Assembly (NCBI GenBank): GCA_951799425.1
Contig: OX637398.1
Span: 19,354,270 to 19,418,269, forward strand
Length of the DNA: 64,000 bases
Direction: 5' to 3'
Source of the DNA: Ilex aquifolium
Taxonomy: Eukaryota; Streptophyta; Magnoliopsida; Aquifoliales; Aquifoliaceae
Part shown: piece by piece, positions 10,650-19,890 of the stretch
Numbering within the stretch: position 1 is the stretch's first letter
Layout of the letters: the number at the start of each line of letters is the position of its first letter
The notes under the pieces: generated by a model
What the model was told of the DNA's origin: nothing
The model's database searches: none
Seen by the model: the letters and a program-made list of their open reading frames with translations, nothing else
Position numbers and translations under genes: made by a program

Positions 10650-12139
10650 AGCCGGTCCTCGACTAGCAATATACTGCCTCAGCTGGCCACACTGAATAAG
10701 CTCCTCGATCTACTTCTTTAACTGGAAGCAGTCGTCTGTGTCGTGGTCGTGGTCGCGGTGGAAGCGACAGTACTTGCTGGAATTTCTGCGATTTGGGTCG
10801 GACTTCATTTTTCCAGGCTAGTAGAGCGTGGGGTCATCCTGTATCTGGAATAAGATGTGCTCCATCGAGGTGTTGAGTGGCGTGAAAGGCTGCCGTTCTC
10901 TCGGGGGTACGGGACTGAGACGGTCCTTGACAAAGACTCTCTCAGTTCTCTTTCTCTTGTTCTCTGCCTCCCGCTTGTCTTCACGGGTATCCTTCCTTTT
11001 TTCCCCTCCTCGGGAGGACTCACCTCGACAGGCCTTGGTGACGTCCTTGGCATTCATGTACTTCTATGCCATTGATAGCAGCTCATGCATGCTGGAGGAC
11101 AGCTTCTTGAGGAAGAGAACATGAAGCTGGAGGAGCGCAGATCAGCAATAAAGGCGGCCAGGGCTACCTTATCGTCTGGCTCCTCGATCTGGAGAGCTTC
11201 CACGTTGAAACGAGTGAGGTAGCTCCTAAGGCTTTCATCCCGGTCTTGCTTGATGGTGAGCAGGTGGGTAGCAGACTTCTGATGTCGGCGTCCTCTAATA
11301 AAGTGGGAGACTAAAGATTTACTCAGCTTTGAGAAGGAGTGGATAGAGAAGGGTTTGATCTTCGCGAACCATTGTCTAGTAGACCCCTTCAAGGTGGTGG
11401 GGAAGGCTCTACACATGATCTCATCAGGCACGTTGTGGAGTTACATGAGAGACTTATAGGTGTCAAGATGATCCAGATGGTCTTTGGTACCGTCGAAGAT
11501 CTCGATGACAGACATCTTAAACTTCGAGGGTAAGGAGTAATTGACAATCTCTACAACGAACGGGGTATTAGTGTGCCTTACTAAGTAATCCACTGTCTCA
11601 AGCGCCTGTGCCTTAATGGCGTTGAGGGCATCACCGAGTTGGTTTTGCACCTCTCTGATCTTCGCGTCCCATTGGTTGGGGGCATCCTCCGTCGGGTTAT
11701 TGTAATGGCTTTCATGATTGGCATACTGGCTTTCTCCCCGTCCTCCTGCGCAGGTAAATGAGGAGAGGGAACATGTAAGCTTTCTGCACGTTGAGGAGGG
11801 ACTCTTGGGCGAGGGGCGCCCGAGGGCGTTCTGGCGCGAGGCTCCATGGTGGGGGGCGGCTTGGCTCCTAGAGTGAAGAGGTTGTAGTGCTTCTCTCGTT
11901 GGAGGGAGTGGTGTTCCTCCTACAGGCTGAGGGGCGACGCCTCCCTGGGCGAACATCAACTGAATGATTTGTTGGTTCTGGTTTACCAGCAGCTGCATGA
12001 TCTGTAAAAGCTGTTTCCTGACCACGGGAGTCGCCGTAGCGGATGGTTCTGAGGGTGCGAGGGGAGGCGGAGCCTCCTCCTAGGGGGTTGGGTTGTTGTC
12101 TCCCGGTTGTTGATTCATCGACTTGGTCGTGATTGCCAT
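10650..12139 (-). pseudogene. gag of the first Tat element, disrupted
   Basis: The start codon is at 12137-12139 (MAITTKSMNQ), matching the start at 13648 in the second element (MAITIRSMNQ). A Pro/Gln-rich N-terminal part is followed by the gag core (EIMCRAFPTTLKGSTRQWF, then SLRSYLTRFN, near 11400-11190). Next come a Lys/Arg-rich stretch and a Cys/His cluster ([15 protein letters not shown], near 10780-10735) that takes the place of a zinc knuckle. Breaks: a TAG about 20 codons in; a TAA in place of the Gln codon read in the second element (LM*LHN versus LMQLHN); a frameshift near 11090 just after SSSFMF; and further stops. The product would be the particle protein. It cannot be made in one piece from this copy. 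Confidence 0.85.
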
Positions 12140-12170
12140 GGAGTAGCAAGGTAGTAGAAAACTTAGTCTT

Positions 12171-12188
12171 TTCCCACAGACGGCGCCA
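12171..12188 (-). promoter_or_regulatory. Primer binding site, tRNA-Asp type
   Basis: Minus strand starts TGGCGCC, complementary to the CCA end of plant tRNA-Asp (which ends GGCGCCA), then continues GTCTGTGGGAA, which matches less well. It lies 6 bases inside the 5' LTR. The second Tat element has the same sequence at 13586-13603. Confidence 0.7.
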
Positions 12189-12194
12189 AACTGA

Positions 12195-12791
12195 TGATGT
12201 ACAAAATAGTCTCGTGCAAGATCAATAGTCGAGTGTGTGATAAGGTGTAATTAATGGACAATTAAATAAACAATCAATGGCAGTAATGTAAATATTGAGT
12301 CAACACACAAATATATAGTGATTCGGTCCGGGTAACCTACTCCACTCTAAGAAACGACAACGGTGGCCAGAGGGTCTTTATTGATAAAGTAAGGTGAACG
12401 GGGGAGAGAGCAATGGTTAGCTTGGAGAGAGATACAATAGCTAGGAGAGAGAGAAGCTATGTGTGTGTAGAGAGGTGTAGAGGTAGAACTCAATATGTCA
12501 TCTCATGTAGAGAGAACTTACAATTTATAGACACAGGACCTTGGTTAAGGCGGTGACTTGGGGGCAAATGTGCTAATTCTCTAGGCGTCTACAAAAGGTA
12601 ATTGCCATAAAAGGTTGTCTTGATCTTCGAGAGAGAGTATCCCGATAATTACTCCTCATGTGCTCTAATTCTTCATGGACTCCTAGGAACTTGGGCTGGG
12701 TCGGATTCACGAACTGGTCTTAAACTTCCTTTTAGCTGACTTTGACTTGGATGATTTATTAGGCCTGACCCAGTTAGATTTGGGTTCATCA
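12195..12791 (-). repeat. 5' LTR of the first Tat element
   Basis: Pairs with 3221-3818. In element orientation it begins TGATGAACCC and ends ACATCA, directly followed by TCAGT and the primer site. Its TATA-like box is at 12531-12539. Confidence 0.92.
12531..12539 (-). promoter_or_regulatory. TATA-like box of the first Tat 5' LTR
   Basis: Reads TATAAATTG on the minus strand, roughly 255 bases into the LTR, a usual place for a core promoter at the U3/R border. The other LTR has the diverged equivalent TATAAGTTG near 3549. The assignment rests on sequence and position only. Confidence 0.5.
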
Positions 12792-13010
12792 ATTATTCTT
12801 CTGATTATTGCAAGTGAAGATATTCAGAAGTCCAGTCCATTAGATTTTATGTTGAGTTTTGGTATAACTCTATACATTAATTGTGCATTACTCTTGAGCA
12901 TGAAGGCGTGTTCTTTAGTGGTCATTGTGCGTTGCTTTTTACAAAGAGATATGCATGCATCGACCTGAAATTTGATTACCTTTTCACAGATTCACTGATA
13001 TAAACATATT
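12792..13010. other. Spacer between the two head-to-head Tat elements
   Basis: 219 bp of AT-rich DNA without a recognised feature. The 5' LTRs of the two elements face it on either side, so both would be transcribed away from it. Confidence 0.6.
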
Positions 13011-13579
13011 TGATGGGCCAGGCCCAAAATGCCCAAAACCACGCTGAAGCCCAATTACAATTAAATGCTCAAACTAATGGAGACCCAGCAGGCCCAATGA
13101 GATCCAAGCCCAACTAAGTTCACCATGGAACTATCTCAGCTTGGCTACAACATCCAGAGAGCACTCAGGACCCTTCACCTTCTCTACCACCTTGGAAGCA
13201 GTCAACATTGACCGGGTCTTATGGAGAGCTCCTCAACGGCCTCACCCGTTGAGGAGAATCCGCAAGCTCCACCTGAATAGCTGGGTAGCTGCCACTTAGT
13301 AGCTCCATTCTATTGGGGAATGACTATAAAATGTAAGCCCCACCAACGCTTGGGGGGCATCACACTCTACTGAGCATTAAACCTCCTCTATATCTCTAGG
13401 CTTGTAACTCTCCGTTCTCACTACTCATCGGAATCAATAAAATACCGGCAACCCTTTGCCATTCCAAAGTGGACATAGGTCATACAGACCGAACCACTAT
13501 AATTTCTCTCTCTACTTTAATTATTGCCTTTATTTCCAATTAATTGACAGGTGGTGTACAAAGTCAATTTTGTGCATCA
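13011..13579 (+). repeat. 5' LTR of the second Tat element
   Basis: Starts TGATGGGCC and ends TGTGCATCA, immediately followed by TCAGT and the TGGCGCC primer site exactly as in the first element. The last 25 bases resemble the first element's LTR end, while the rest does not. Contains a TATA box at 13325 and AATAAA at about 13435. Confidence 0.85.
13325..13331 (+). promoter_or_regulatory. TATA box of the second Tat 5' LTR
   Basis: TATAAAA in the context GACTATAAAATG, about 315 bases into the LTR. AATAAAATA follows about 110 bp downstream and may serve as the polyadenylation signal of the R region. Confidence 0.6.
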
Positions 13580-13585
13580 TCAGTT

Positions 13586-13603
13586 TGGCGCCGTCTGTGG
13601 GAA
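13586..13603 (+). promoter_or_regulatory. Primer binding site, tRNA-Asp type
   Basis: TGGCGCCGTCTGTGGGAA, identical to that of the first element. The TGGCGCC start is complementary to the tRNA-Asp 3' end. It lies 6 bases after the LTR. Confidence 0.7.
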
Positions 13604-13647
13604 TCTGACAAAATTCTCATCTTTTTAGTACTTTCTCTATTGGATCG

Positions 13648-14980
13648 ATGGCAATTACTATCAGATCGATGAACCAACATGAAGACAATCCACCACGAGA
13701 GGAGGAGGTTACTCCTCCACCGGCAAATCCTGTCCCAAGTACGCAGCAGATGCTGGAGACCATGCAAGAGCTTGTGGCCCAGAACTAATAGATCCTTCAA
13801 TTAATGCTTGCTGCGCAGGGAGGAGCACAACCTGGACCTCAAGGGAGAGGAGCTCCACGCCTTGGGCGTCAAGAAGCTCCCCACATGGAGGCACCCCATC
13901 AGGGCGCCAGTTTTGGAGTCCACTTAGGCCCCCAGCCTATGGGAGCCCCCCTGGGCGCCCAGCATAGGGGAGCTCCCCATGAGGGACTCCCACCACCTCC
14001 TCCTCCAACTCCTGCTCCTCACGGTGGAGACCCTCCTCTTCAAGAGGATGAGAGTGAAAACCAGAGCATAGAACATGGGAGCCATTTTCATGACAATTCA
14101 AGAGGAGCTCCCAAGCACTGAGACGAGAAAATTAAAGAAGTACAAAATCAGCTAGGTGACGTCTTCAACGCCATGAAGGCGCAAGGACCTGAGACTGTGG
14201 ACTATCTTGTTAGGCGAACTGACACGCCTTTCAAGCCGAACGTGGCGAACTACCCCCTCCCTCAAAAGTTTAAAATGCCATCGGTGGAGACCTTTGACGG
14301 TAAGAAGGATCCACTGGACCATCTGGAGACTTACAAAACTCTAATGCAGCTGCATAATGTCCCCGATGAAATCATGTGCAGAGCATTCCCAACCACCTTG
14401 AAGGGATCCGCTCGACAGTGGTTTGCCAAGCTCGCTCCAGCCTCCATTGCCTCCTTTGCTTGAGCAGGTCCTTCGTGTCACACTTCATTGGAGGGCACCG
14501 CCACCAGAAGCCCGTTACTCACCTGCTCAGCATAAAGCAAGACAAGGACGAAAGCCTGAGAAGCTACCTCACTCGTTTTAACGAGGAGGTCCTTCAGGTA
14601 GAAGAGCCCGATGACAAGGTATCCATGACTGCCTTCTTGGGAGGCCTCCGCTCGTCAAGCTTCCTATTCTCGGTCAAGAAGCGACCACCAAGGAGCATGC
14701 CGGAGCTACTAGCCAAAGCCCAAAAGTACATGAACGCAGAGGACATCACGAGGGCTAGACGAGGTGAGTCGTCCAGAACAGGGGAGAAGAGAAAGGAAAG
14801 AGACAGAGACGACAAGAAGGAGACCAACAATAAACATAGCCGGACAGAGAGGGTACCCGTCAAGGACTGACTTGGTCCTGCTCCTCAGAGGGACCGACAA
14901 GCCTTCACTCCCCTCAACGCCGCTGTCGGGCACATCCTACTCCAGATCCAGGATGACCCCTCAGTAAAATGGCCTGGGAG
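13648..14980 (+). pseudogene. gag of the second Tat element, disrupted
   Basis: Starts MAITIRSMNQ at 13648. The N-terminal part is Pro/Gly/Gln-rich, with GAP/GAQ runs at 13810-14030. The core follows (IMCRAFPTTLKGSARQWF at 14370-14430; SLRSYLTRFNEE at 14555), then a basic stretch (TGEKRKERDRDDKKE) and a Cys/His cluster at about 15010-15065. Breaks: adjacent TAA TAG at 13786-13791 where the first element reads Gln-Gln; a stop near 14119; a frameshift near 14460; and TGA at 14868 in place of an Arg codon. These are mostly C-to-T changes. After 14868 the frame runs straight on into the protease, so gag and pol probably formed a single reading frame. Confidence 0.85.
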
Positions 14981-14981
14981 G

Positions 14982-17190
14982 ATGAAGTCTCCTCCAAATC
15001 GCAGGAACCCAAGCAAGTACTGTCGCTTTCATCGCGACCATGGTCATGACACCGACGACTGTTATGACCTCAAAAGGCAAATTGAGGACCTCATTCAACG
15101 CGGACACCTTCGCCAGTATGTTGTCGAAAGGGGACAGGCGCCGCCGCCACCTCACAATCAAGAAGATCCACATCCCATTGGAGAGATTCACACCATTTCT
15201 GGAGGACTTGCAGGAGGAGGAGAATCCCTCTCTGCCATGAAGGCTCATGCCAGAAAAGCTAGGCATCTTGATGATGAGCGCCCACCCAAGGCGCCCAAGC
15301 ATGGCAACAACGAAGTCATTTCCTTCTCAGACAAGGACTTAGAAGGAATCCATCACCCCCATGACGACCCTCTAGTGCTCACCATGACCGTTGCCAACTT
15401 CCAGGTACGAAGGATCTTAGTGGACAGTGGTAGCTCTGCAGACATCCTATTCGCAGAAGCTTATGACAAGCTCAATCTGGGCAGGGAGAGACTCCGGCCC
15501 ATAAGATCACCCCTCATTGGATTCTCAGGGGAGAAGGTGTATCCCCTAGGGTCTATCACCCTACTAGTCACTGCCGGCGCTGCTCCCCGAAGCTCTACGG
15601 TCATGGTCAATTTTCTGGTAATCGATTGTCCATCTGCTTACAACATCATACTGGGGCGACCTGCTCTCAACACACTAAGAGCTGTGCCCTCCACCTATCA
15701 CCTCATCCTCTATTTTCCAACCCCTAATGGAGTCGGAGAGGTCAGAGGAGATCAGGTAGCAGCAAGGGAATGCTATGTCTCCTCAATGAAGACCAGGAAG
15801 CCACATGAGGCATTGCAAGTAGAGGTCCTCGACCCCAGGGATGATGCCGCCACAGAAAGAGGAGAACCAATCGAAGAGCTCACCTCGGTGGTCTTAGACG
15901 AGGAACATCCAGACAGGAAGATGTACATTGGCTCTTCTCTCTCTAAAGATCTGGTTCACCAGCTAATAGATTTTCTGAAATGCAACATGGATGTTTTTGC
16001 ATGGTCGCATGCAGACCTTGAAGGAATAGATCCTGAGGTGGCCACCCATCGCCTCAATGTCGACCCTCGCTATAAGCCTGTACGCCAGAAGCTAAGGGGC
16101 ACCTCCACTGAAAGGGCCCAAGCAATGGATAAGGAGGTGGGGAAACTAATAAGAAATGGGGCGGTTAGGGAAGTGGCATACCCGAATTGGCTCTCAAATG
16201 TGGTGATGGTGACCAAGGCCAATGGAAAGTGGCGCCTCTGCGTGGACTTCACTGAGCTCAACAAGGCGTGCCCAAAAGATAGTTATCCGCTACCACGGAT
16301 CGACCTCCTTATCGACGCCACAGCAGGGCATGAACTGCTCACCTTCTTGGATGCATATTCTGGATACAACCAGATCAGCATGCACCTCTCAGACCAAGAG
16401 AAGACATCCTTTATCACTCCGAAGGGGACCTACTGCTACAGGGTTATGCCCTTCGGCTTGAAGAACGCAGGGGCAACCTACCAACGGTTGGTGAACAAAA
16501 TGTTCAAGTCCCAGATCGGGCGAACGATGGAGGTCTACGTTGACGACATGTTGGTGAAGAGTTTTGCCGCAGCAGACCATATTGACCATCTCCAAGAAAC
16601 CTTCAACGTCCTAAGGTCATACCACATGAAGCTGAATCCTGAGAAGTGCGCCTTCGGCATAGGGTCAGGAAAATTCTTAGGTTTTATGATTAATTAGAGG
16701 GGAATTGAGGCGAACCCTGACAAGATCAAGGCAATCATCAACATGAAGTCACCAGCCTAAACCAAGGAGCTCCAACGCCTCAACGGAAGAATTGCAGCAC
16801 TTAACAGGTTCGTTTCCAAGTCTGCAGACAAGTGTCTGCCTTTCTTTAAAATTCTCCGAAGGGCCTTCGAGTGGGGACCTGAAGTAGAGGAAGCCTTCCA
16901 GAGGCTCAAGGCTTATTTAGCTACGCCTCATCTTCTTTCACATGCCACTCTAGGAGAAACTCTATATTTATACCTGTCTGCCTCTTCGTCGGCAGTAAGC
17001 TCAGTCCTTGTCAGAAACAGTGAGGGGGTGCAAAGACCTATCTACTACGTGAGCAGAGCATATAGGGGAGCAGAGGTGAGGTATTCAGAGCTAGAAAAGT
17101 AGCACTTGCCCTGATCTCAGCAGCAAGGTGCCTATGACATCACTTTCAGAGTCACGGCATCGTTGTTGTCACAGACTAACCTCTGAAAAG
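14982..17190 (+). pseudogene. Protease, reverse transcriptase and first RNase H of the second Tat element
   Basis: 571 codons are open from 14982 to 16697. They hold the Cys/His cluster ([15 protein letters not shown]), protease with the normal D-S-G (LVDSGSSADILF, 15420-15455) and NIILGRPALN, then reverse transcriptase (LCVDFTELNKA, DAYSGYNQI, YRVMPFGLKNAGATYQ, catalytic YVDD at about 16540). A TAG at 16695 replaces a Lys codon read in the first element (IN*RGIE versus NKRGIE). A TAA follows near 16757, and a frameshift in the first RNase H near 17100. As in the first element the leading Asp of that RNase H is absent (LYLSASSSA). This is the longest intact pol stretch in the window. Confidence 0.88.
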
Positions 17191-17329
17191 AGTTTTGGGA
17201 AAGCCCGATGTATCCGGAAGACTACTTAAGTGGGCAGTAGAACTTGGGGAGTTTGATATCCAGTATCAACCAAGGACGGCCATCAAAGCACAAGCATTGG
17301 CGGATTTCATTGCCGAGCTTACACTAACA

Positions 17330-17870
17330 AAGGAGCAGCACCCTTCTGGCACCCAGAATGGCGCCCAGCCAGCCTCCATGGGCGCCCAGTACTCTTCCGG
17401 CACCCAGAATGGAGCCCAACTAGCCTCCTTGGGTGCCCAGCCAGCTCCCTCAGGCACCCAACACCCTTCTGGCGCCTAGCCGGCTCCCTCAGGCGCCTAG
17501 AATGGCGGCCAGCCAGCCTCCATGGGCGCCCAGCACCCTTCTGGCGCCCAGAATGGAGCCCAGCCAGCCTCCTTGGGCGCCCAGCACCCTTCTGGCTCAC
17601 AGAATGGCACCCAACCAGCTCCCTCAGGCGCCTAACACCTTTCTGGCGCCTAGAATGGCGCCCAGCCAGCCTCCTTGGGCGCCCAGCGCCCTTCTGGCGC
17701 CCAGCCGGCCTCCTTGGGCGCCCAGCCACCCTCAGGCGCCCAGACTGGCGTCCAACAAGCCACTTTGGGTGCCCAGACCCCCTCTGGCACCCAGAATGGC
17801 GCCCAGGAAGCTCCCTCAGGCGCCCAGACCCCTTCTGGATCCCAGTCTGGTACCCAGGCAGCCCAAACTA
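17330..17870 (+). repeat. Expanded coding minisatellite in the RNase H linker
   Basis: About 540 bp built from units of 27-54 bp encoding variants of SGAQNGAQPAS and LGAQHP, with GGCGCCCAG as the commonest DNA word. At least ten units are visible, a few containing TAG (GCG CCT AGC). It lies in the same linker as the TPPQES repeat of the first element but is unrelated in sequence. The antisense strand is also open through it (17319-17729), a by-product of the repeat. Confidence 0.88.
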
Positions 17871-17914
17871 TGGCCTTACCTCCTCCAGAGACCTTTGCGC
17901 GGTCTTCTCTATCA

Positions 17915-18562
17915 CTCTGAAAACTCTACGTTGACGGCTCCTCAACCAACGAAGGAGGTGGAGCAGGCCTCATTCTGATGAGTCCCGATGGTACCTCAAT
18001 CAAGTATGTAGTGAAGCTTCACTTCATGGCTTCCAACAATAAGACAGAGTATGAAGCTCTTCTCTTTGGCCTGAGGTTGGCAGCTGAGATGGAAGCCCAA
18101 CATCTTATTTCATATAGTGACTCTCAGCTGATAGTCAACCAAGTGAAGGGAGAGTTTGAAGCAAAGGGCGCCAATATGCAGGAGCATCTCGCCCTAGTGA
18201 AGGATTTGATCACTAAGTTCCAATATTTCGAAATCCACCACATCCCAAGGGAAGACAACATGGCCGCAGATGCACTTGCTAGGCTCGCCTCATCTTCCCA
18301 ATACCTCTCAGGACCAGCATTCATCGGCCATCAATTTGAACCAAACAGGTTAGACATGGGGGCCGCGACAGTCAACTGTGCTTCTGCTGAATCAAATTGG
18401 ATGACCCTGATAAGGGCATACCTCCAGGAGGGTACATTACCAGAAAATCCCCTCGAGGCCAGGAAGCTTAGGATGAGAGCTTCCAAATTCACTATCTTAC
18501 AAGACCCTCTACAAGAAAGGCTACTCCTTGCCATTGTTGCGGTGCCTTTCACCCGAGGAAGC
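17915..18562 (+). pseudogene. Second (archaeal-type) RNase H of the second Tat element
   Basis: RNase H fold with all four acids: D in LYVDGSS (about 17930), E in KTEYEAL, D in YSDSQLI, D in NMAADALA (about 18265). It is open from the TGA at about 17918 (a Trp codon in the first element) to 18565. After it comes the linker toward integrase (NWMTLIRAYLQEGTLPE). The shared position and motifs confirm the Tat assignment. Confidence 0.87.
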
Positions 18563-19631
18563 TGACTATGCATTGCGGGAGATCCATGAAGGAATCTGCG
18601 GGAATCACTCCGGGGGTCGCTCTCTCGTCCACAAGGCACTCCGACAGGGCTACTTTTGGCCTAGTATGGTGAGGGACGCCCAAGGGTTCGCTAAGAAGTG
18701 TGACAAATGCCAGCGCTTCGCTACTGTGTCTAGGCTACCTCCAGAAGAACTCACGGTCATCACAAGTCTGTGGCCTTTCTCCAAATGGGGCATCGACATC
18801 TTGGGACCCCTGCCTCTTAGCAAAGGATAGTGCAAATTTGTGGTGGTGGCAGTCGACTACTTCACCAAGTGGGCAGAGGCCGAACCTTTATCGAAAATAA
18901 CAGATGTGAAGGTGAAAGACTTCATCTGGAAGAACCTGGTATGCCGCTTCGGGATACCCCATGCCATTGTTAGTGACAATGCTAAGCAGTTCGACAACAA
19001 GCTCCTCAACTCTTTCTGCTCCGATCTTCAGATAAAGCAACCTCATTCCAGACCAGCACATCCGCAAGCTAATGGGCAAGCAGAAGTCATGGTGAGAACA
19101 GTGCTACGTAACCTGAAGATAAGGCTTGAAAGAGCGAAGGGTCTTTGAGTTGACGAGCTCCCAGGTGTCCTATGGGCTTACAAAACCACGCCAAGAGCCC
19201 CAACCAGAGAGACCCCCTTTTCTCTTGCCTTTGGAATTGAAGCAGTCCTCCCTGTGGAGATCGGGATTCATTCTCTAAGGGTCCAGCACCACGACCCCAT
19301 CACCAACGAGGAAAGGCTCCGCATCAACCTCGACTTGGTAGAGGAGGCAAGGGAAATGGCTGTGGTCCGCAACGCCGAGTACAAGCACCGCATGACGAGG
19401 TTCTACAGCTCGAGGGTGAAGCATCGTTCCTTCCAACCAGGTGACTTGGTGCTCAAAAAGGTGATCCTCGCCACAAAGGACTCACGCGAAGTGAAGCTTG
19501 GACCAAATTGGGAAGGACCCTACCTGGTAACAGAAGTGGTGAGGCCAGACACATACAAGATCCATAATTATGAGGGGAAAGTCTTACTCCATCCGTGGAA
19601 TGCCGAACACTTGAAGATGTACTACCAATGA
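18541..19631 (+). pseudogene. Integrase of the second Tat element
   Basis: The zinc-binding H-H-C-C set is intact here (EIHEGICGNH..CDKC, 18570-18715). Core: D in WGIDILGPL, D in HAIVSDNAKQFD (18960-19000), E in ANGQAEVMV (about 19085). The C-terminus ends NAEHLKMYYQ at 19631. TAG at about 18827 and TGA at about 19146 interrupt it. Both replace codons that are sense in the first element. Downstream to 19890 is 3' untranslated DNA in which the antisense gene terminates. Confidence 0.88.
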
Positions 19632-19890
19632 CACTTGAGAGAGTCAAAGTAATAAACGTTGAGGACTTGGTTTTATTTTCTGCCTTTTTTGGGATTATTA
19701 CCCAGTATTTAATGTACTTTCTTGGGGCTACTACCCGAGATCGCTTGATAAAAGCAAGGGATGAATAAAATTCTCTACATTTTACTCCAAAATGATTTTT
19801 GCATTTTCATTCAATTTCAAAGGAGTATCAATACAAAAGTAAGACTATGAACCGTCTTTTTCCTAAAAAAAAAAAAAAGTCCCCAATACT

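Larger units (their letters stand above)
3221..12791 (-). mobile_element. Tat-lineage Ty3/gypsy LTR retrotransposon, full length, decayed
   Basis: A 9.57 kb element read on the minus strand. It has two similar LTRs of 598 and 597 bp with TGATG..CATCA ends, a primer site starting TGGCGCC next to the 5' LTR, a purine-rich tract next to the 3' LTR, and the order gag, protease, reverse transcriptase, RNase H, a second (archaeal-type) RNase H, integrase. The second RNase H and the absence of a chromodomain place it in the plant Tat lineage. Flanking 5-mers are ATTAA (3216-3220) and ATTAT (12792-12796), a target duplication with one change. gag-pol has many stops and frameshifts, so it is not autonomous. 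An antisense gene lies between integrase and the 3' LTR. Confidence 0.92.

Noticed and set aside
17319..17729. 136-codon minus-strand frame rich in Arg/Gly
   Set aside because: Complement of the GGCGCCCAG minisatellite in the RNase H linker. Openness is a by-product of the repeat.
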